The notes under the pieces were generated by a model. The model worked only from the letters and a program-made list of their open reading frames with translations. It was not told the origin of the DNA and ran no database searches. A stretch of DNA of 64,000 bases. It comes from Hydrogenophaga sp. Root209 (lineage in GTDB: Bacteria > Pseudomonadota > Gammaproteobacteria > Burkholderiales > Burkholderiaceae_C). The DNA is taken from contig NZ_LMIE01000022.1 in assembly GCF_001428625.1 (NCBI RefSeq), positions 125,042 through 189,041 of the forward strand, written 5' to 3'. Positions 7,969-16,609 of the stretch are shown here, in pieces. Position 1 is the first letter of the stretch, and every line of letters begins with the position of its first letter. The translations under genes and the position numbers were made by a program.

Positions 7969-8746
7969 AACCCCGCGCCCACCCGCGATGCTGGAAGCGC
8001 GCGACCTGACGCTGAAGTTTGGTGGCGTCACCGCCCTGTCCGAGATCTCGGTGGACATCGGTCACCAGGAACTGGTGGCCCTCATCGGCCCCAACGGCGC
8101 GGGCAAGAGCTCGCTGCTCAACGTGCTCTCGGGCTTCTACCGCCCGAGCAAGGGCTCGGTGCGTTTCGAAGGCCAGGACCTCGGCGGCTGGCCGGTGCAC
8201 CGCGTGGCGCGCGCCGGCCTGGCGCGCACCTTCCAGGGCACCCACCTGCTGCCGCACATGAGCGTGCTCGACAACATCCTGGCCGGCCGTTTCATGCACA
8301 TGAAGAGCACGCTGACCCAGGCCTTCTTCTACTACCCCTTCACCCACCGCGAAGAGGTGGCGCACCGCACCGTAGCCGAAGAGATCCTGAACTTCCTCGA
8401 ACTCGAACACCTGCGCCACCACCCCGTGGGCACGCTGGGCTACGGCATGCGCAAGCGGGTCGATCTGGGCCGCGCGCTGGCCATGGAGCCGCGCATGCTG
8501 CTGCTGGACGAACCGATGGCGGGCATGAACAGCGAGGAGAAGGAAGACCTCGCGCGCTTCATCCTGGACATCCGCGAATCGCGGCAGATCCCGGTGGTGC
8601 TGGTGGAACACGACATGGGCGTGGTGATGGACATCGCCGACCGCGTGATCGTGCTGAACTTCGGCCGCAAGATCGCCGACGCCTCGCCCACCGCCGTGCA
8701 GCAGGACGAGAACGTGATCTCGGCCTACCTGGGAGGAAACGCATGA
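7961..8746 (+). CDS. livG: LivG-type ABC transporter ATP-binding protein
   Basis: A 261-residue ATPase with Walker A GPNGAGKS (43-50), a divergent signature LGYGMRKRVDLGRAL, Walker B LLLDEPMAGM and the switch region VEHDMG. The LivG subfamily pairs with LivF on LivHM permeases to import branched-chain amino acids, but many Burkholderiales paralogues in catabolic clusters import aromatic or other carboxylic acids. Here it sits among beta-oxidation genes, so a carboxylate substrate is inferred. The eight-base overlap with the racemase gene and the ATGA overlap with the synthetase gene show a single operon. Confidence 0.9.
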   Translation: MTETPRPPAMLEARDLTLKFGGVTALSEISVDIGHQELVALIGPNGAGKSSLLNVLSGFYRPSKGSVRFEGQDLGGWPVHRVARAGLARTFQGTHLLPHMSVLDNILAGRFMHMKSTLTQAFFYYPFTHREEVAHRTVAEEILNFLELEHLRHHPVGTLGYGMRKRVDLGRALAMEPRMLLLDEPMAGMNSEEKEDLARFILDIRESRQIPVVLVEHDMGVVMDIADRVIVLNFGRKIADASPTAVQQDENVISAYLGGNA

Positions 8747-8832
8747 GCCCCCACGCTCCATCGCTGCGCGCGTCGCTGCCCCCCGAGGGGGTTGATCCGG
8801 CTTGGGGCGGCCCGGCGCCGGCTCGCATGAGC
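8740..8832 (+). repeat. In-frame hairpin-repeat insertion flanked by 9-bp direct repeats
   Basis: CGCATGAGC occurs at 8740-8748 and again at 8824-8832, exactly 84 bases (28 codons) apart. The 75 bases between are a GC-rich segment with a CCCCCCGAGGGGG core and a CCGGC/GCCGG arm, resembling the other intergenic hairpin repeats in this window. The simplest reading is that a short non-autonomous element inserted next to the start codon and duplicated nine target bases. The strong ribosome-binding site (GGAGGAAACGC) sits before the first copy of the duplicated ATG, and the insertion keeps the frame. Confidence 0.65.
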
Positions 8833-10689
8833 GCGGCGCCCAACAAGAAGCCGCAGACGTTGCCGCAATGGCTGCTGCACAACGCCGCCACGCGCGGCAG
8901 CGAGGTGGCGCAACGGCACAAACGCGAAGGCGTGTGGAAGGAATTCAGCTGGGCCGACGTGCGCGACGAAGTTCGCGCCCTCGCCATCGGCCTGCGCGCA
9001 CGAGGCGTGCAACGCGGACAGACCGTGGTGCTGCTGAGCGAGAACCGGCCCGAACTCTACTGGGCCGAATGGGCCGCGATGGCCGTAGGCGCCAAGGTTG
9101 TCGCGCTCTACCCCGACGCGGCCGAGACCGAGGTGAACTACGTGGTCGAAGACGCGCAGGCGGTCTGCGTGTTCGCGGAAGACCAGGAACAGGTCGACAA
9201 GGTGCTGCCGCTGATGGCCCGGCACGACGCCCTGCACACCGTGGTCTGGTGGGAGTCGGGTGGTCTCTGGTCGTACCAGCACGCCGGCTTGCTGGGCTGG
9301 GACGCGCTCAAGGCCTCGGCCCATCCCGTGGGGCCGGCGGACGACCAGTGGTTCGAACACGAGGTGGCGCAAGGGCAGAGCAGCGACATCGCCGTGCTGT
9401 CCTACACCTCGGGCACCACGGGCGCACCCAAAGGCGTGATCACCACGCACGCCTCGCTGATGCACAACGCCGAGCTGATCGGGCACACGATGCAGGTGCC
9501 CGAGGGCTGCGAGTACCTGTCCTACATCCCGCTGTCCTGGGCGACCGAACAATGGGTGGGCGTGACCATGGGCCTGATGCGGCCTCTGCGCGTGAACTTC
9601 GCCGAGCGCCCGGACCAGATCCAGGAAGCGATTCGCGAGCTGGCCTGCGAGATGGTGTTCTTCGGTCCGCGCCAGTGGGAAAGCCTGGCCGCGCGCGTGC
9701 ACGCCCGCATGCTGGACGCACCGCCCTGGCGGCAGAAGGTGGTGGACTGGGGCGTGCGCATCGGCCGCCTGGCCCGCGCCGACCAGCTCGACACGCGCGC
9801 CCGCGCCTGGTGGGTGCGCGCCCTGCTGCCGGTGGCCGATGCCCTGGTGCTGCGCCCGCTGCGCGAGCAACTGGGCTTGAAGCGCGCCCACATCGCCTTC
9901 ACCGGTGGCGCGGCCGTGGCGCCCGACATCTTCCGCCTGTTCGCGGCCATGGGTGTGATGCTGCGCAACATCTACGGCTGCAGCGAGTTCGGCCTGATCA
10001 CGGTGCACCAGGGTGCGCGCGTCAATGCCGAAACCATCGGCGAGACCAAGCCCGGGAAGAGCGCGGAGAAGATGAACGAGGGCTGGTTCCAGACCGGCGA
10101 CGCGGTGGGCCAGGGCCCCAGCGGCAACGAGCTCATCTACTACGACCGCGTGGAGCACATGAACCGCCTGCGGGGCGGGCACCTGTTCTCCAAGCAGTTC
10201 ATCGAGGTGCGCCTGCGCTTCTCGCCCTACATCCGCGAGGTGATGGTGGTGGGCGACCCGACGCGCGAACACGTCACCGCGCTGGTCAACATCGACGGCG
10301 ACGTGTTCGGCCGCTGGGCCGAGCGCAACGGCGTGTCGTTCACCACCTTCACCGACCTGTCGCAGCGCCCCGAGGTGCTGGCCCAGGTGGCGAAGGAAAT
10401 CGCCAGCGTCAACCAGGCCCTGCCCGAACCCGCGCGCCTGCGGCATTTCGTGAACCTGCCCAAGGAGCTCGATGCCGACGAAGGCGAGCTGACGCGCACC
10501 CGCAAGCTCAAGCGCGACTTCATCGAGCAGCGCTACGGCGCGCTCATCGAAGCCATGTACGCCGATCGGCCGAGCACGGCGATCGAAATCCCCGTGCGCT
10601 ATCAGGACGGCCGCGCCGGCCTGCTGCGCGCCGACGTGACCACGGGACGCGTGCCCTCTTGCGCGCGGAACGGAGACCAGAACCCATGA
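8743..10689 (+). CDS. Long-chain-type acyl-CoA synthetase (AMP-forming)
   Basis: A 648-residue adenylate-forming enzyme of the long-chain acyl-CoA synthetase group. The ATP-binding loop SYTSGTTGAPKG is at residues 220-231, followed by YGCSEFGL, FQTGD and a hinge/lid region around DRVEHMNRL. It activates a carboxylic acid with ATP and CoA. Its position between livG and livH suggests it acts on the imported acid (vectorial uptake and activation). GGAGGAAACGC supports the start at 8743, which overlaps the livG stop (ATGA). Residues 3-28 are encoded by the inserted repeat; the ancestral start was probably the ATGAGC now at 8827. Confidence 0.9.
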   Translation: MSPHAPSLRASLPPEGVDPAWGGPAPARMSAAPNKKPQTLPQWLLHNAATRGSEVAQRHKREGVWKEFSWADVRDEVRALAIGLRARGVQRGQTVVLLSENRPELYWAEWAAMAVGAKVVALYPDAAETEVNYVVEDAQAVCVFAEDQEQVDKVLPLMARHDALHTVVWWESGGLWSYQHAGLLGWDALKASAHPVGPADDQWFEHEVAQGQSSDIAVLSYTSGTTGAPKGVITTHASLMHNAELIGHTMQVPEGCEYLSYIPLSWATEQWVGVTMGLMRPLRVNFAERPDQIQEAIRELACEMVFFGPRQWESLAARVHARMLDAPPWRQKVVDWGVRIGRLARADQLDTRARAWWVRALLPVADALVLRPLREQLGLKRAHIAFTGGAAVAPDIFRLFAAMGVMLRNIYGCSEFGLITVHQGARVNAETIGETKPGKSAEKMNEGWFQTGDAVGQGPSGNELIYYDRVEHMNRLRGGHLFSKQFIEVRLRFSPYIREVMVVGDPTREHVTALVNIDGDVFGRWAERNGVSFTTFTDLSQRPEVLAQVAKEIASVNQALPEPARLRHFVNLPKELDADEGELTRTRKLKRDFIEQRYGALIEAMYADRPSTAIEIPVRYQDGRAGLLRADVTTGRVPSCARNGDQNP

Positions 10690-11570
10690 CCGACTTCTTC
10701 AACTACCTGCTCAACGGCTTTCTGCAAGGCCAGATCTACGCCCTGCTGGCGCTGGGCTTCATGGTCATCTACCGCGCCAGCAAGGTGTTCAACTTCGCGC
10801 AGGGCGAGCTGATGATGCTGGGCGCCTACGCCGTGTGGACGCTCACGCTCGGCGCCAACCTCTCGCCCTGGCTGGCGATCCCGCTGGCCTTCGTCTGCGC
10901 CCTCGTCTACGGCTGGCTCATCGAGCGCCTGTTCTTCGAGCGGCTGGTGGGCGAGTCGGTGTTCTCGATGGTGATGGTGACCATCGGCCTGGTGATCCTG
11001 ATCCGCGGCATCGTGCTGGTGGTGTGGGGCGCGGCGGACCGCCAGTTCCCCGTGCTGCTGCCACCGGCGCCGCTGATCGTGGGCGAGATGATCTTCCCCT
11101 CGTCGCTGGTGATCGGCGCGGTGCTCACGCTGTTTGCCACGCTGGGCCTGTCGTGGTTTTTCAACCGCACCCGTGCCGGGCTCACGCTCACCGCGGTGGC
11201 GGAAGAGCCCACCACGGCCATCTCGCTCGGCATCTCGGTCAAGCGCGCGGTCACGCTGGCCTGGATGATGGGTTCGGTCATTGCCACCGCCGGCGCCATC
11301 GTGCTGCTCAGCGGCCGCTCGCTCACGGTGCAGACCGCCGACGTCGCGCTCGCGGCGTTGCCGGTGGCGCTGCTCGCGGGCCTCGAATCGATCGGTGGCC
11401 TGATCCTCGCGGGCGCCATCGTCGGCATCGTGCAAGCCCTGGTGGCGGCCTACGTCGATCCCGCGATCGGCGGCTCGGCCTCGTCCATCGTGCCCTTTGT
11501 TTTCATGCTGTTGATCCTGCTGGTGCGTCCCACTGGCCTGTTCGGCTGGCGCCATGTGGAGCGTGTGTGA
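10686..11570 (+). CDS. livH: LivH-type ABC transporter permease
   Basis: A 294-residue, very hydrophobic inner-membrane protein with about eight predicted transmembrane segments. It has the LivH-family start (FLQGQIYALLALGFMVIYRA) and the cytoplasmic loop RAGLTLTAVAEEPTTAISLG that contacts the ATPase. With LivM it forms the translocation channel. ATGA overlap with the synthetase stop and a one-base overlap with livM (TGATGG) show translational coupling. The substrate is not deducible from the permease alone. Confidence 0.92.
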   Translation: MTDFFNYLLNGFLQGQIYALLALGFMVIYRASKVFNFAQGELMMLGAYAVWTLTLGANLSPWLAIPLAFVCALVYGWLIERLFFERLVGESVFSMVMVTIGLVILIRGIVLVVWGAADRQFPVLLPPAPLIVGEMIFPSSLVIGAVLTLFATLGLSWFFNRTRAGLTLTAVAEEPTTAISLGISVKRAVTLAWMMGSVIATAGAIVLLSGRSLTVQTADVALAALPVALLAGLESIGGLILAGAIVGIVQALVAAYVDPAIGGSASSIVPFVFMLLILLVRPTGLFGWRHVERV

Positions 11571-12619
11571 TGGACCCGTCCGGCATTTTCTTCACCAGCC
11601 ACGCTGGCGACCGTTCCCTGGTGCGCACGCGCGCGCAATGGGTCTGCCTGCTGGCGCTGCTGCTCGTGCTGGCCACGCTGCCCTGGTGGGCCTCGGAGCG
11701 CTGGGTCAGCATCGGCTACGCCACCTTCATCACCGCCGTGGCCGTGATCGGCCTGCAGATCTGCACCGGCTACGCGGGCCAGATCAACCTGGGGCAATCG
11801 GCCTTCATGGGCGTGGGTGCGTACGGCGCGGCCCTGGCCATGGCGGCTGGCTGGAACGCGGTCGCGGCCCTGCTCATCGGCGGTGCCGGCGCGGCCCTCT
11901 TCGGCGTGATGTTCGGCCTCACGGCGGCGCGCATCAAAGGCTTCTACCTGGCGCTCACCACCATCGCCGCGCAGGCGCTGTTCCACTTCCTGGTGCTCAA
12001 CCTGCCCTCGTCGTGGCTGGGCGGCGCCGGTGGCCTGCACGTCGAATCGGTGTCGGTGTTCGGCATCTCGCTGCACAACGACCGCGCGATCTACTGGTTC
12101 TCGCTGCTGGTGCTGGTGGTCATGACCATCGGCGCCTTCGGCATCGTGCGCTCGCGCCACGGCCGCAGTTTCGAGGCGGTGCGCGACGACGACGTGGCCG
12201 CCGGGATGATGGGCATTCCCGTGGCCGCCACCAAGGCGCGCGCCTTCCTGGTGAGCGCCTTCTACGCCGGCGTGGCCGGTGGCCTGTGGGTGGTGGCGCT
12301 GCGGCACGTGTCGGTGGAGCAGTTCACGCTGTTCAACGCCATCTGGATGATCGCCATGATGATCGTCGGCGGCCTCGGCTCCATCGTCGGCGCGCTGATC
12401 GGCACCGTGATGATCCAGCTCGCCCGCGAAGGCGTGACCAGCCTGGGTCCGAGCTTCATCCAGTGGGTGCCCGCCGTGGGGCAGGACTTCGTCTTCGCCG
12501 CCATGAACGTGCTGCTGGGCACCGTGATCATCCTCTTCCTCCTCTTCGAGCCCAAGGGCGTGATGCACCGCATCGAGATTTCCAAGAAGACCTATCGACT
12601 CTGGCCGTTCCCGTACTGA
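11570..12619 (+). CDS. livM: LivM-type ABC transporter permease
   Basis: A 349-residue inner-membrane permease of the LivM family with GYAGQINLGQSAFMGVGAYG near residues 67-86 and the coupling loop GRSFEAVRDDDVAAGMMGI. It partners LivH. The start overlaps the livH stop by one base. Its C-terminal tail (KTYRLWPFPY) is typical of LivM proteins from catabolic clusters of Burkholderiales. Confidence 0.92.
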   Translation: MDPSGIFFTSHAGDRSLVRTRAQWVCLLALLLVLATLPWWASERWVSIGYATFITAVAVIGLQICTGYAGQINLGQSAFMGVGAYGAALAMAAGWNAVAALLIGGAGAALFGVMFGLTAARIKGFYLALTTIAAQALFHFLVLNLPSSWLGGAGGLHVESVSVFGISLHNDRAIYWFSLLVLVVMTIGAFGIVRSRHGRSFEAVRDDDVAAGMMGIPVAATKARAFLVSAFYAGVAGGLWVVALRHVSVEQFTLFNAIWMIAMMIVGGLGSIVGALIGTVMIQLAREGVTSLGPSFIQWVPAVGQDFVFAAMNVLLGTVIILFLLFEPKGVMHRIEISKKTYRLWPFPY

Positions 12620-12621
12620 CC

Positions 12622-12659
12622 ACCATGGGGCGCAAGCCCATTCAACCCTAGGAGACAAC
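12622..12659 (+). other. Small hairpin and strong RBS ahead of binding-protein gene
   Basis: Between livM and the binding-protein gene, TGGGGCGCAAGCCCA can form a small stem around a GCAA loop, followed by CTAGGAGACAAC before the ATG. A strong Shine-Dalgarno site here fits the higher amount of binding protein needed relative to the permeases. Confidence 0.3.
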
Positions 12660-13892
12660 ATGAAGACATTGACAACCTGGGCGGCCCGCGCCGCCATCGT
12701 GGCGGGCATCGCTGCGCCGTTCACCGCACCGGTCACCGCGCAAACGGTGTACCAGGTCCCTGCCCTGTCGGACTACTCCGGCCCGTTCGCGGCGATCATG
12801 CCGATGCTGGGCGCCGGGCGCGAGGGCGTGGTGAACTGGTGGAACGTCGAACACGGTGCCAAGCTCGGCGTCAAGCTCGAGCTCAAGACCTACGACACGC
12901 GCTACGACACGGCACAGACCGCCAGCCTCTGGCCCGGCGTGCTGGCCACCAAGCCGGTGATCGGCTTGGCGCTCGGTGGCCCCGACACCTCGGCGCTGCA
13001 GCAGCGCCTGCCCACCGACAAGGTGCCCATGGTCCTGGGTTCCGCGGCCAACGGCTTTGGCTGGCGCCCCAACCAGTGGGTGATGGCCACGCGGCCCACC
13101 TTCGTGCACGAGCTGACCGGTTTCATCGAGTGGTTCCAGAAGAACAAGGCCGGTGGCACGCGCCCGGTCAAGATCGCGATGTTCACAACCGAGGCCTCGC
13201 CCACGTTTGCCGACATGGGCAAGGGCGTCATCGCGTACACCAAGGCCAATCCGACCGTGGCGACGCTGGTCGAGATGGTCTACGTCGAGCCTCAGCCGGC
13301 CGACGTGACACTGCAACTGCGCCGCGTGCTCAACGCGGGTGCCGAAGTGGTGCTGGTGCCCACCAACATCCAGCAGGCGGTGGCGGTCAAGCGCGCCATG
13401 CAGGCGCTGGGCAAGAACGTGCCGATCGCCTACAGCCTGCAGAACTCGCCCGCGATGCTGCAGAAGCTGGTGGGCAGCATGTCGGCCATGGAGGGCGACT
13501 ACGAGGTGCACGGCAGCGTGATCGCCACCGACGAAGACACCGAAGCCAAGCGCTTCTACGACATGCTGGTCGCCAAGCACGGCCTGAAGGGCCCCTGGCA
13601 CTCGCTCACCACCATCGGCATCAACCAGGCGCTGGTGATGGTGCGCGTCGTGGAGGCCGCTGCGAAGAAGAACGGCGGCGACAAGCTCACCGGCGAGATG
13701 CTCTACAACACGTTGATCGACACGACCTTTCCCGCCAAGGACTTCTACGGCTTCACCGGCGGCGACATCGACTTCTCGGTCGAAGCACCGTTCCCGACCA
13801 AGGACCCGCGCGTCAACATCGGCCAGGTGGTGGGCGGCAAGCTGACCACGGTGGCCAAGGGTGTGCCGGTGCCCAAACTGGCCAAGTGGTGA
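12660..13892 (+). CDS. Periplasmic substrate-binding protein of Liv-type importer
   Basis: A 410-residue periplasmic binding protein of the LivK/Peripla_BP_6 group. A signal peptide (basic MKTLTTWAARAA, hydrophobic core, cleavage near VTAQ at about residue 27) directs it to the periplasm. It should bind the substrate and deliver it to LivHM. The sequence follows the branch associated with organic-acid catabolic clusters rather than classical leucine binding (inference from neighbours). AGGAG lies before the start. The stop is one base from the livF start. Confidence 0.88.
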   Translation: MKTLTTWAARAAIVAGIAAPFTAPVTAQTVYQVPALSDYSGPFAAIMPMLGAGREGVVNWWNVEHGAKLGVKLELKTYDTRYDTAQTASLWPGVLATKPVIGLALGGPDTSALQQRLPTDKVPMVLGSAANGFGWRPNQWVMATRPTFVHELTGFIEWFQKNKAGGTRPVKIAMFTTEASPTFADMGKGVIAYTKANPTVATLVEMVYVEPQPADVTLQLRRVLNAGAEVVLVPTNIQQAVAVKRAMQALGKNVPIAYSLQNSPAMLQKLVGSMSAMEGDYEVHGSVIATDEDTEAKRFYDMLVAKHGLKGPWHSLTTIGINQALVMVRVVEAAAKKNGGDKLTGEMLYNTLIDTTFPAKDFYGFTGGDIDFSVEAPFPTKDPRVNIGQVVGGKLTTVAKGVPVPKLAKW

Positions 13893-13893
13893 G

Positions 13894-14706
13894 ATGCCGG
13901 CCGTGTCAGAACCGCTGATCGCTCTCAACAACGTCGAGGTGCTCTACGCCGACGTGATCCTTTCGCTGAAAGGCATCGCGCTGGAAGTGGCCGCAGGGGG
14001 GTGCACGGTGCTGCTCGGCCCCAACGGGGCCGGCAAGAGCACCACCCTGAAGACCATCTCCGGCATGCTCGACGTGGAAGAAGGCCGCGTGTCGTCGGGC
14101 CAGGTGCGCATGCTGGGCAAGGACGTCACCGGCGTCTCTGCCGAGCAGATGGTGGCCGATGGTGTGGTGCACGTGGTCGAAGGGCGCAAGGTACTGCGCC
14201 ACATGACGGCGGAGCAGAACCTCGTCGTGGGCGGGCACCGGCTCACGCGCATGGCCGACGTGAAGCAGGGCCTGGAGCGGGTCTACGGTTTCATTCCGCG
14301 CCTGGCCGAGCTGCGCACACGCACCGCCGGTTACCTCTCGGGCGGTGAACAGCAACTGCTGCTGATCGGCCGCGCCATGATGGCCCGGCCCCGCCTGCTG
14401 ATGATCGACGAACCCTCGCTGGGCCTGGCGCCCATGATGGTGCAGGAGATCTTCGAGCTGCTCAAGAAGCTGCGCTCCGAAGGTGTGTCGCTGCTGATCG
14501 TGGAGCAGCACGCCCAGGCCGCACTGGAGATCGCCGACCACGGCTACATCCTGGAGAACGGCCGCGTGGTGCTCGAAGGCACGGCCGCGGAGTTGCGTGC
14601 CAACGAAGACATCCAGGAGTTCTACCTGGGCCGCCAGGCCAGCGGTGAGCGGCGCAACTACCGCGAAGTCAAACACTACCGCCGGCGCAAGCGCTGGCTT
14701 GGCTAG
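13894..14706 (+). CDS. livF: LivF-type ABC transporter ATP-binding protein
   Basis: A 270-residue ATPase with Walker A GPNGAGKS, signature LSGGEQQLLLIGRAM and Walker B LLMIDEPSLGLAP. It is the second ATPase of the importer, paired with LivG. Compared with typical LivF proteins (about 235-240 residues) it carries a C-terminal extension of some 25-30 residues that ends in a very basic stretch (HYRRRKRWLG). That tail is common in paralogues from acid-catabolic clusters, and its role is unknown. Confidence 0.9.
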   Translation: MPAVSEPLIALNNVEVLYADVILSLKGIALEVAAGGCTVLLGPNGAGKSTTLKTISGMLDVEEGRVSSGQVRMLGKDVTGVSAEQMVADGVVHVVEGRKVLRHMTAEQNLVVGGHRLTRMADVKQGLERVYGFIPRLAELRTRTAGYLSGGEQQLLLIGRAMMARPRLLMIDEPSLGLAPMMVQEIFELLKKLRSEGVSLLIVEQHAQAALEIADHGYILENGRVVLEGTAAELRANEDIQEFYLGRQASGERRNYREVKHYRRRKRWLG

Positions 14707-14784
14707 AGCTCCCCCCGCGCCGCCTTCGGCGTCACCCCCCAGGGGGCGATGCCTGCCGACTGGCAGAGCCAGATCGGCGGCATC
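14707..14784 (+). repeat. Intergenic hairpin repeat, copy 2
   Basis: The 114-base gap between livF and the crotonase gene is largely filled by a three-hairpin element: GCCG-CCTT-CGGC, then CCCCC-C-AGGGGG, then a nested stem at 14748-14784 built from GATGCC/GGCATC, GCCGA/TCGGC and CTGG/CCAG around a CAGAG loop. The module order matches copy 3 inside the sdh operon. It may shape mRNA stability between the transporter and enzyme parts of the operon. Confidence 0.6.
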
Positions 14785-14820
14785 ACTGGATGGGTCACTT
14801 CATGCAACGGGAACAGCACG

Positions 14821-15612
14821 ATGAACAACATGAACGGCATTGAATGGCATGTGGACAGCCACGGCGTGGGGCGCATCGTGCTGAACCGGCCCGAGCACCA
14901 CAACGCGCTGGGCCGCGAGGCCGCGCCGGCGCTGGTGCGCGCCATCGACGAGGTGCTCGCGGACCCACCGCGCGTGATCGTGATCGAAGCGCGTGGCCCC
15001 ATCTTCTGCGCGGGCGGCGACATCCGCGAATTCGTGAAGGCCGGTGACGGGCTCGACGAGCTGGTCGGCGAGATCCTGGACCAGTTGCTGCCCGCCTACC
15101 TGAAGCTGGCGCAGGCCACCTGCCCCATCGTCACGGTGGTGAATGGCCCGGTGGGGGGCGCCGGCGTGGGGCTGGCCCTGTGCGGCGACTTCGTGCTCGC
15201 CAGCGACACCATGAAGCTGCGCACCGGCTACGCGGCCATCGGCCTCTCGCCCGACGTGGGTGCCTCCTGGTTCCTCGCGCGGCGCGTGGGCGCGGTGCGA
15301 GCGCAGCAGTGGCTGATGCTCAGCGACGCGATCGATGCCCAGCGCTGTCTGGCCGCCGGCGCGGTGGACCAGGTGTTTCCCGTCGCCGGACTGAACGCCG
15401 CCGCGCAGGCGCTGGTGCAGCGGCTGTGCGCCTCGGCGCCGGCGTCGCTGGCCGCCATGAAGCGGCTCTCGCTCGAAGGCCCTTCGCTCTCGCTGCAGGC
15501 TTACCTCTCGCTCGAACAGCAATTGCTCAAGGCGTGTGCCCGCTCGGTCGACGCGCGCGAAGGCACTTCGGCCTTCGTGGCCAAGCGCGCTCCGCAGTTC
15601 ACGGGCCGCTGA
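14821..15612 (+). CDS. Enoyl-CoA hydratase/isomerase (crotonase) family protein
   Basis: A 263-residue crotonase-fold protein. The oxyanion-hole segments FCAGGDI (62-68) and GPVGGAGVGLAL (109-120) are present. The two Glu residues needed for enoyl-CoA hydration are not: the first position lies in GAGVGLAL and the second in YAAIGL. An Asp follows in LSPDVGAS (Asp145), as in PaaG and delta3-delta2 enoyl-CoA isomerases. An isomerase role, for example moving a double bond, is therefore more likely than hydration, and the MaoC pair can supply hydration. The ATG at 14821 is chosen because the family alignment starts there; upstream lies the repeat. Confidence 0.85.
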   Translation: MNNMNGIEWHVDSHGVGRIVLNRPEHHNALGREAAPALVRAIDEVLADPPRVIVIEARGPIFCAGGDIREFVKAGDGLDELVGEILDQLLPAYLKLAQATCPIVTVVNGPVGGAGVGLALCGDFVLASDTMKLRTGYAAIGLSPDVGASWFLARRVGAVRAQQWLMLSDAIDAQRCLAAGAVDQVFPVAGLNAAAQALVQRLCASAPASLAAMKRLSLEGPSLSLQAYLSLEQQLLKACARSVDAREGTSAFVAKRAPQFTGR

Positions 15613-15624
15613 GCCCGCCGCGCC

Positions 15625-16605
15625 ATGGCCTTGCCCGCTGACTGGCAGCACCGCCTGCGCCTGCCGCTGATCGCCGCACCCATGCTGCATGTCAGCGGGC
15701 CGGCGCTGGTGGCCGCCGCGTGCCGCGCCGGGGTGATCGGCGCCTTCCCCGCCGCCAACTGCCGCCAGCACGGTGAGCTGTCCGCCTGGATCGCCGCCAT
15801 CCGCCAGACCATCGGCGACACCGCGAACGCCGCACCCTTCGCCGTCAACCTCATCGTGCGCAGCGCCACGCTCGCGGACGACCTCGCCTGCGCGATCCGC
15901 GAGAAGGTGGAACTGGTCATCACCAGCGTCGGTTCGCCGGCCGCGCTGGTGGGTCCGCTGCACGACGCGGGCTGCCGCGTCTTCGCCGACGTGGCCACGC
16001 TCGCGCACGCCGAGAAGGCACTCGCGGCCGGCGTGGACGGCCTGGTGCTGCTGTGCGCGGGGGCCGGCGGGCAGAGCGGCTGGGTCAGCCCTTTTGCCGG
16101 CGTGCGCTCGCTGCGCGCGCTGTTCGACGGCCCGCTGGTGGTGGCCGGTGGCCTGTCCGACGGCCATGCGCTGTGGGCGGCGCAGGCCCTGGGTGCCGAC
16201 CTCGGCTACATGGGCACGCGCTTCATCGCCACGCCCGAAAGCCTGGCGAGCGACGCGCATCGGCGCATGCTGGTGAACGCGAGCTGGGACGACATCGTGT
16301 CGTCCAGCGCGTTCAGCGGCTTGCCGGCCAACTGGCTGCGCCCTTCCCTGCTCGCCGCCGGGCTTGATCCCGATGCGCTCGACACCGCCGGCCTGAAGGC
16401 CAGCGCCGCCGAACTCTTCGGCACGCGCGATGCCCGCTCCCCCCGGCGCTGGACCGAACTCTTCAGCGCCGGCCATTCGGTGGCCGGCGTGCACGGCGTG
16501 CAACCTGTCGCCACCCTGGTGGACGATCTCGCCGCCGAATACGACGCCGCGCGGCGGCTCAGCCGCGGGCTCGCGCCCGCTGGCCCTTCACGTTTTCAAG
16601 GATGA
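15625..16605 (+). CDS. Nitronate monooxygenase-like FMN protein
   Basis: A 326-residue TIM-barrel flavoprotein of the nitronate monooxygenase/2-nitropropane dioxygenase family. It starts with LPLIAAPMLHVSG and has FMN-phosphate-binding AGGLSDG and LGYMGTRFIATPES. The position of the usual catalytic His (GGHxG) reads GAGGQSG, with Gln150. Proteins of this subgroup in acyl-CoA clusters are often labelled nitronate monooxygenase, although they may be enoyl reductases or other flavoenzymes. The true reaction here is unknown. It starts 12 bases after the crotonase gene and ends four bases before the next gene. Confidence 0.75.
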   Translation: MALPADWQHRLRLPLIAAPMLHVSGPALVAAACRAGVIGAFPAANCRQHGELSAWIAAIRQTIGDTANAAPFAVNLIVRSATLADDLACAIREKVELVITSVGSPAALVGPLHDAGCRVFADVATLAHAEKALAAGVDGLVLLCAGAGGQSGWVSPFAGVRSLRALFDGPLVVAGGLSDGHALWAAQALGADLGYMGTRFIATPESLASDAHRRMLVNASWDDIVSSSAFSGLPANWLRPSLLAAGLDPDALDTAGLKASAAELFGTRDARSPRRWTELFSAGHSVAGVHGVQPVATLVDDLAAEYDAARRLSRGLAPAGPSRFQG

Positions 16606-16609
16606 CCCC

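Noticed and set aside
7961-14706. Branched-chain amino-acid transport as the role of the Liv-type importer
   Set aside because: Family resemblance alone supports it; the operon is full of acyl-CoA enzymes, which points to a carboxylic acid substrate.
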